Part shown: positions 8,415 through 17,400 of the stretch, piece after piece
Layout of the letters: each line of letters opens with the position of its first letter
Position numbering within the stretch: position 1 is the stretch's first letter
Origin: a virus
IMG/VR virus record: IMGVR_UViG_3300002136_000049
Coordinates: 1 to 20,934 of that record
Strand: one strand, 5' to 3'
DNA length: 20,934 nt
Made by a program: the position numbers and the translations under genes
The notes under the pieces: generated by a model
Databases searched by the model: none
What the model saw: only the letters and a program-made list of their open reading frames with translations
Told to the model about the DNA's origin: nothing

Positions 8415-11400
8415 TATAGAGATGCCCTTGAGTTAGATGCTCTTCTTGCAAGTTTTCTTACTGATGATGTGAACGGCCGACCTTCAATTCGACCTGTTCT
8501 ACCATTAATCTTAAGACCGCGCGCGAAATACTGGTTGTTTAATTCGTCTGACCCAGACCATCTGATGCGGCCGCCGTTTTCTGATAGTACTGAAGCATTA
8601 GCACCAATTGCTGCACCGACGTTTCTGAAGTTAAGTGGCAAGGCGTTTCTGTTAACACCTGCTGAAGCTCCGTTAAACTGGTGAGCAATGGATTCAACTA
8701 GTGACCCAAAGACCAAGAAGTCTGGTCTAATAACACTATCTATAATTACGTTATCAATCAATTCGGTTACCATATCTCTTTGCGGTTGATCTGTAGCGAT
8801 ATTGTTATTTATATAAGTTTTCATCTGCGTCCAAGCCCCAATGAACGCGTCAAGTAAATCAGTATTATTAGCCCCAACTGCGCCTGGAGCAGTCCATACT
8901 GTACCTGTCCAATATGTAATATCACCAATATAACGATTTGTAGTATTGTTAGTTGGGATAATGTATGCGTCCCAACGTTTAACACCATGATTAGCAACTG
9001 CCGTTAGTGCATCACGTATTGTTGCATTAGCTAGCGTACCTTTGAATCTCAGTTTGCGCCAGTTAGTAAATGTTGCTGGTGGATTAAATACTGGGAAGAC
9101 GTGTTGTGCATTAATATTAAACAATGCGCCAACAAAAGATCTTGAAGCTCTATCACCACCTATTGGACCCAATACTGGATCTTCAAACCTGAAGTCGTTC
9201 TGGATAAGTTTAAGGAAGTTGCCTCCGTCACGATAAGTTTTTGGTAGATCGATAAACTTGTATTCAGAAGTAATGAATCGTTGAACTTCGCGCTGGATTC
9301 TAATCTTATTATTAGTAAGAATATCTTTAGCGAATTTGAACGTTCTATTAGTTTCCCAAGCAAAGTTTGGTAATTTAGTTTGTCCAAGCTTGTTAACGTT
9401 ATTATAGAACAATGCATTGTAGAAGATCATTCCTAATTCGTCAGCTTGAGTAGATTGTACTTCAGTACCGAGCTCAGTTCTAATTGTCTGACCAGGATAC
9501 TCACCCAAAACTACTTGACTTACGATCTTACCAAGTTGGCGATATGCTTGAGCAGTTGCAACTCTTGTATCCTCAGGAACTCTTAATTCGTTATTCCAGA
9601 AGTAGAAGTTTGCATTCCATCTTGTCGCTAAGTTGCCGCCATAATTAAGATCCCAAGACATCGCGTCTAGAATATAACCAGCATCTCTACGACATTTTGC
9701 TTTAGAGTAATCAATAATTGTAAATGTATCTTTCAAGAATTGAGTAATGTCATCAGACAATTTACTAAGGTTATCATCGATTGCTTGACCTGCCCAAACT
9801 CTGCTAGCTTCAACCCAAGAAGTATTAGGTTCAACAATAGATGGGATAGCATCGATGCTATCTCTTCTGATTGCGTCTTCTACAATTCTTACTAGATCCT
9901 TGACTTCTTCTTGCTCTACTGATGTAGCAGCTGAGTAAGTTGTTGAATCTTGCGATGCTGAAGAGTGGCCTAAGATTGTTGTGTTAACGGTGTTACCGAC
10001 TACAACATCACCAATTGTGTTAGCCATTTCAGTATAGAACTTAGCAGTTTGTTGTCTTTGATCTGCTGGTAAGATTGATATAGCATTTACAAAGTAAAGT
10101 TCAGCAGTTCTAATTGTTGCATAGTTTGTTGAGTAGTTAACATCGTGTGAGATAGCATCGATCATTGTGCCAACATCTCTACGGCATTTTTCTCTAGAGT
10201 AACTAATACCGTTGTAAGTATTGTAGATGTATGTCTGAAGATTAGTTGCCATTTGAACAGTAGCATTATCGATAACATGCTTTTCTGCAAGCATATCAGC
10301 ATCGATCCAATTAATGAATGGCTCGACTCTAGCTGGGATTGCGCCAGGATTATTATCATCAGCAACCTTGGCTAACATTAATGTAAGGTTCATAGCTTCA
10401 GCAGCGATTGTTCTTCTAGCTGCTAGAGTTGGCATTTCTTGTTTCACTGGGTTACCAATGATGTGCGAAATAGCATTTACCGACGCACTTACGAATGTAT
10501 GCGCACCACCACCTCTACCGTAAGGAACTTTACCAACTTGTAATGTAATAGTTGTTGCAGATCTTGCAGTAATAATGTTTGGAGCATTGTAGTACGGGTC
10601 GTTTGCCTGTGGGCTTGGGTGCAATGCAACATCACCATCTAAAGAACATGTAAATACTATGCTATTAGGAGCAATTTGCACATAATCGCCAACATTAAGA
10701 TTATGACCAGAACCAAGAGTAGCAGTAAAGATTCCTGTATCAGGATCGTACGACGCAGTTGATGGACTGAATTGCTTGCCAACTTTACGTGGTACTGCTT
10801 CGTTGCGAATAACATGTTGAACAACTTTGCCCATATATTCGAATGCTTCTCTTGTTGCTTGACGTTGGTCAATTGGCAAGATATTTACTGCGTTCTTAAA
10901 GTAAAGCTCAGCAGTTGCGTGCATTGCAGAATTACCGCCGTATTGGATATCGTGTGAAATCGCGTCCACAATATATCCTGTATCTCTACGACATCTCTCT
11001 TCGCTGTATTGCAAGAAGGCAAAGTTATCACTTAAGTATTGAACAACTGCTCCGCCAAGTGCATCTTTACGACCGAGGATAATGGCAACTGAAGCCTCTT
11101 GATCATAACCAGTTGCAGCTCCATCAGTTACTGCTGCTTCACGCGCTTGTGGAAGATTGATTAATGAATCTTCGGCAATAATATCTTTAACTATCGTGAT
11201 TAAGGCTTCAACCTCAACACCAGATGATCCAACTACGTTACCGAATCCAGAGGTTACCTGAGCTACTACGTTTCCAGTTGAAGGAGTAACTGCTTGCTTA
11301 AGAACAACTTTTTCTGCTACTACACCTAAGTGAGCATACAGTTCAGCAGTTGGTGCTCTTTGTGCTAGAGGTAATCCAACGTTGATCCCGTTTTCGAAGT

Positions 11401-14400
11401 ATAATTTAGCAAAGTCGCGTACACCAACATTAGAACCATGTCTAATATCGAAAGCAACCGCTTCAATCAAGAATCCAACATCTCTTCTGCATTTAGCTTC
11501 ATCATACACCAATGAACCGTGGTTGACCGCGATCCATTTAATAGCTTCTTCTTGCAAGAATGCTTGATTCAAGATCAAACCTGTTGTAGCAGAACTATCT
11601 GAGCTACCTACGTTTGCAGCACCAAAGTTGTAAGTAATACCTGCAGTACCGTTTTTCATGATATTAATAACATTAGTAAATGCTGCTGTTGCTCTAGTTA
11701 ATGCAGTACCGGTCAGTCTTGCTAATATATCAGCTTGAACATATTCGATAGCTTCTACTGTTTCTGCTAATTGCTCAGTAATAACATTATTAGCAAGAGC
11801 AGTACCTACTCTATAAGCGCGCCCATAGTATTGTGAAGGATAATCAGAACCAGTCTGAACATCTCTTGCAATTGCATCGATAATGAACCCAACATCGCGG
11901 GCACACTTAGCTTCATCATAAGTGTAGTTGTTATCTTTAACAAACCGGACAACTTCTTCTTGAATAAATTCGCGATTCCACTGTAATGATTTACGAGCAT
12001 ATGTTCTGCTTGGTTCCATAAGAGGAGCTGTAAGAGGATTCGCTATTGGTAACGGATACGGGGTTTGTTGACCGACTGAAATATCAAGTGAACCAGTGTA
12101 ACCTGGAATTACTAATCTATCATCTACAACTTCAGCAATTACGTTTGTAAGTCTCTTAGCTTCAGTACCTGTGGCTGCATCAGCAGCAGGTAGTGCAACA
12201 TTTTGATATACAAGGTTACCATTGATCTGGCTAAATCCATCAGTCAATGCGCTTACAAACGTATGCGCAGTGCCACCAGCGAAGCCGCCTACCCACAATG
12301 TAATAGTTGTTGATGTAACCCCAATGACTGGGCAAGCCTTATTGTAGAAGCGATGGTGTGCTTCTGGTGAGGCGTGGTTGGTAGGTCCAGAACCTGTATC
12401 ACAGCTGAAAGTAATCGCATCTGGAGTAAACCAAATGTAATCATCAGTTGTTAATGTGTGAGTACCAATTGTTGCTACTAATATTCCTGTTGCTGTATCG
12501 TAGGTTGCGTTAGTTGGAGTAAAGCGATCACCAAAGATTGGTTCGTTTACCACGTTCTTAACAACTTTTTCTACTACATCAGCGATATGATTGAACGCTA
12601 ATTTAGTAGGTAACATTGAATATGGCTCAAGAACACTCATCGCACCATTGTAATAGTAATTTGCAGAATGTACTGTTGCAACATCTCCGCCGTACTCTAA
12701 GTCTTCTGAGATTGCATCAACAATATAGCCAACATCTCTTGGACATTTAGCTTCATCGTAGCCTAGACCGTTATATGTTTCACTGATATACTTAATGATT
12801 TCTGTTTGATACTTAGGAGCTTGACCATTTATAGCTTTGTAATCTGCAATAATAGCTGGTGCATAAGCCGAGGTTAATGACTCGATTCTTGGCTCAGAAA
12901 TTGCTGCAATTGTACCATCGTTTTTACGGATAGTATCTCCAAGATCGTAGAATAACTTTTCAACTTCAGCAGCAACGCTTGGCTTGATAGATCTTCTTAC
13001 ACCGTTTGCTGTGGCTGACACAAATGTATGTACTGCGTCAATCTTTGCTGGGCCGACTTGTAATGTAATAGTAGTTGCTGTAGTTGCGTCAACTCTAACT
13101 GGCTTATTAAAGATTGGATCTGTTGGCCTTGGGTGAGATAAGTTGCCACCGCCATTGCTTGCGCAGCTAAGTGTAATCGCGTTTTCATCGAAGATTACAT
13201 AATCATTTTCAGTTAAAGCGTGTGAACCTAATGTCATTACCATCACACCAGTGATATGATTATAATCAATACCAGCTGGTGTATAAGCTTCAGCCATATT
13301 AGCAACTTTAACCGCGTCAGCCGCAACACTTACAAAAGTGTGTAGTGATTGTGGTTCATGCTTAATAGCATCAGTAGTTGCTGACACAAATGTGTGTACC
13401 GAACCAGACGCAGTGCCTGCATCTCCTACATTAATTGTAAAGGTTCCGTCTTGACGTTTAACAGCATTAGTAGTTGCTGAGATGAATGTATGCGCGCCTC
13501 TATATGATGAAGGACCTACATTAACTTTAAACGTATTTGTTGTAACATCAGAAACCTGTAACCAACGACCCGAAGCATAATCACTTCCAGCTCTTGGATA
13601 AGATTTTGAAACTCTGTTACCGTCAAGTACACATGTATATGTTAGTGAGCTATCTTCTAGTAAGACGTAATCGCCATTGCTAAATCCGTGACTAGCAACT
13701 GTAAGAACAGTATCACCAGTTGTTGGATTGTAGTCAGTGTTAGTTGGTGTATGACCTGTTGAACCAACTGCAGTAATTGTAATTGATGCTCCGGCATATG
13801 GATCTGAACCTGCACGAGGATATGTATGTTGAGTTACGTTAGCATCTTGATCACAAGTAAATGTGAACGAGTTGTTTTCTAATACAACGTTTCTTCCAAC
13901 TCCTAGACCGTGCTGCCCAACAGTTACTACCATATCACCAGTTGATGCATTATAATCTGCTGCTGATGGAGTAAAGTATTTGTTAGGACCAGACGCGCCA
14001 GCATCTAAAGTAACTGTGTTTGTTGTTTTTGCTTTAATAGAGTATGTTTTATTTGCAAATTGATCAATGCCGCCTCTTGGATAAGTTTTAGAAGCGTTGT
14101 CGCCATCCATAGCACAAGTGAATGCGAACGAGTTAGGATCTAAAGTAACACGATCATTTAATTTCATTCCGTGACCAGCGATTGTCATTACGAAGTCACC
14201 AGTTGCTGGATCGTATGTAGCATCTGTTGGTGTGAATGTTGTTGTCTCAACGATTGTTTGAGTATTTGTTACATTCAACGCGGTTACAACTTCGTTTCTA
14301 ACGATTTTGCCAATTAGGTCTGCAGCAAAGAAGTAAGCTTCACTTGTTGGAACAACTTCATTATCAGATAATACTGGAATAGCATTTTCAAAATATAGTT

Positions 14401-17400
14401 TCGCGTTTGAAGCAGTAGCAGCGTTTGAACCATGTTGAATATCCCATGAAGCTAGATCAACAAAGATACCCATATCTCTTTCACAAGCAACAGTGTTATA
14501 TGTGAAGGTAGGATAATTTGCTGTAATCCATGCAACTATTTCTTTTTGGATAAACGTTCTGTTAGCTTGTAATGCACCCCGAGCCATACGGTGAGCAGGT
14601 GAAACCGCTTCCTCACCAAAGTATAATTCATCAGCGTTAGCATTACCGTTAGTCATAATGTCGATAATTTCATCGAATGCAGCGTCAGATCGTGAGATTG
14701 AAGTAGCATTTGCGATTACGTCAGTATTGATTTTACCTTTTAACCAAGTAATAGCACCAGTTGTTTGAACAAGTTGAGTATTAACTAAGTTGTTTGCACC
14801 AACAGTACCAATGCGGTAACCTTTGCCGGTGTAAATTGCGTTAACATTAGAACCTGTTACAACGTCTCTTGCTACGGCATTTAAGATAATACCAGTATCG
14901 CGTTCACATTTGGCTTTGCTGTATGTGTAGTAGTTATTATCTAGCCAAGCTGTAACTTCTGCTTGAAGATATGCCTTGTTCTTCTGAAGAATTCTGCTAG
15001 CATATACACCTTGAGTTGTAGAACTAACCTTAACAACCGCGCCTTCGTCAGCACTTACAAAAGTATGCACATCTGTATTTGTTCCAGCAGAACCACAGTT
15101 AACTGTAATTGTGTCTGTTGTTACAGAATCAATCTTAAGCGGTAACTTGTATGCATAATCGCCAATACGTGGAGAGAAATCATTACCACCACCGTTTGCT
15201 GCACAACTAAATACGAAGCTTTGTGGTTGTAATTCGATATGATCGTCAGTAGTAAGACCGTGGCCTGCAATAGTTACTACGAATACACCAGTTACTGGAT
15301 CGTATGTAGCATCAGTAGGAGTAAATGATTTTAATACTTTAGCAGGATCAGCGAAGTAAAGAGCGTTAGCATCGATACAATCAACTTCAGCACTTACGAA
15401 TGTGTGGTTGTTAGCATGTCCATTTGCGTTACCAACGTTGACCGTAATAGTATCGGCAGTAGCTGCTTTAACTCTTACTGGCTCTTTATAAGCAGGATGG
15501 TCGTATAATGGAGCAGCATCTGTGCCTGTTACGCCACCAACATCGCAACTAAAGATCATTGACTCTGGTGCAATTTGAATCCATTTTCCAACTGGTAAAT
15601 CATGTGAACCGATGGTTAATACCATGTCGCCTGATACTGGATCGTATGTGGCAGTTTGTGGAGTAAACTTACCTTCCCACATATCAGCTTCACGAACCGC
15701 GTTTGCTGTTGCAGATACAAAGGTATGTACTGATGTGTCGCTTGACTCGCCGACGTTAATAGTGATTGTTGTAGCATCTCTGTCAGAAATTACAACTGGC
15801 TTTTTATAAGCAGGATGTCTTTTCTCTGCGTTGATAGCATTAGTTGCGGCTGATACAAAGGTATGAACTCCGCCACCATTTGTGACTCCCCCAACATTCA
15901 TATAAATGGTAGTACCTTCAACTCTATCAATTACGATTTGTTTCTTGTAGAATGGGTGATGTGATTCAGGAGCAGGATGATTTGTTACATTGTTATCCAT
16001 AGTGCAAGTAAACACAATGCTGCTCGGCTTGAACTCTACAAGATCGCCAGCTTTAAGAGCATTTGCACCGATTGTTGCGCTAAACTCTCCAGTTGCTGGA
16101 TCGTATGTAGCACCAGTTGGAGTATATTTTATGAATGTAGTTGTTGGATATGTGTGCTCAGTAGCATTGCTATCAAGCGCACAAGTAAATGTTAAGCTGT
16201 TAGGCTCTAAGTAAATACTGTCACCAATATTAAAGTCGTGTGAACCAATTGTAATTACAGTAGTTCCTGAAGCAGGACTATATACAGCATTTGTTGGAGT
16301 ATACTTCTTGCCGTTATTATTAAGCAATCTAGTCATTTCATCAAAAGCTTGATTAGCTCTGTCTTCGGCGATTGTATTTGTAAGCAATGCAGCAGTTTCT
16401 GATTTCAAGTAGTTGATAGAACCAACTGTTTGAATTAATTGATCAGTAACACTAACTTCACCAGACTTAGTACGATATGCCGCGCCAGTTTGGATCGAGT
16501 TATAGTTGGTACCAAGCATTAAGTCTCTTTGGACTGCTGGCAATATATACTGCTCTGTATCTCTGTGGCATTTCTTACTATCGTAGAAGTAGAATTCGTC
16601 ATCTACCCAGCACATCATGTAGTCTTGTATGAACTCTCTGTTAACTTGAAGTTGCTTACGAGCATTACGCTTAGTTACTGCAATGTTAGCATTGTCTGAG
16701 AATGTAATTTGTTCTCCGATTACTGATACTGCGTTATCTAAAGCACTTACAAATACGTGTTCATAGTTTGCAGCAGTTAATCCTGGATTTACAGTGATAG
16801 TTTTTGCAGATACTTCTATAATAGGTAGTGCTGCAAGGTAAGCTTTTTCTGAAACTCTAGGATGACTGATTTCAGTCTTATAATTATCGCTAGAACACTT
16901 GAATGTAAAGCTTTCTTTTGCAAGATTTACATATCTGCCAACTGTTAAATCGTGAGTACCGATTGTAATAACCATGCGGCCAGTTGCTGCATCGTATGTT
17001 GCTTTAGTTGGTGTATACTTTGTACCAGAATTATTAAGAGCATTAATAATTGTATTGAATGACTTATATGCATCAACTGCTGCTGGTGCAGAGTTAGCTT
17101 GAATAAGATTATCAGTTGTTTTGCGTAGTCTCTCAAATGACGCAACTGTTTCGTTTCTTTGATTTTCAAGAGTTGTTCTTGCAGTGTTAACGTAATAAGC
17201 TAAGCCTGTAGTAACTGCGTTGTAGTTAGTATCAAGCATCATGTCGAACTTAGTAGCTGGCAAGATATATTCTTGAATATCACGTTCGCACTTAACGCTA
17301 TCGTATGCGTAGAACTCTTCGTTATTGTCGATCCAGCTTACGAATTCATCAATGATCATTGACCTGTTATCTTGAACAACTTCGCGAGCTGCAACCGCGT

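Noticed and set aside
12823-12836. Near match to the late octamer (TATAAATG) within the giant gene
   Set aside because: The last base differs, it lies mid-gene far from any start, and one-mismatch octamers are expected by chance in AT-rich DNA.
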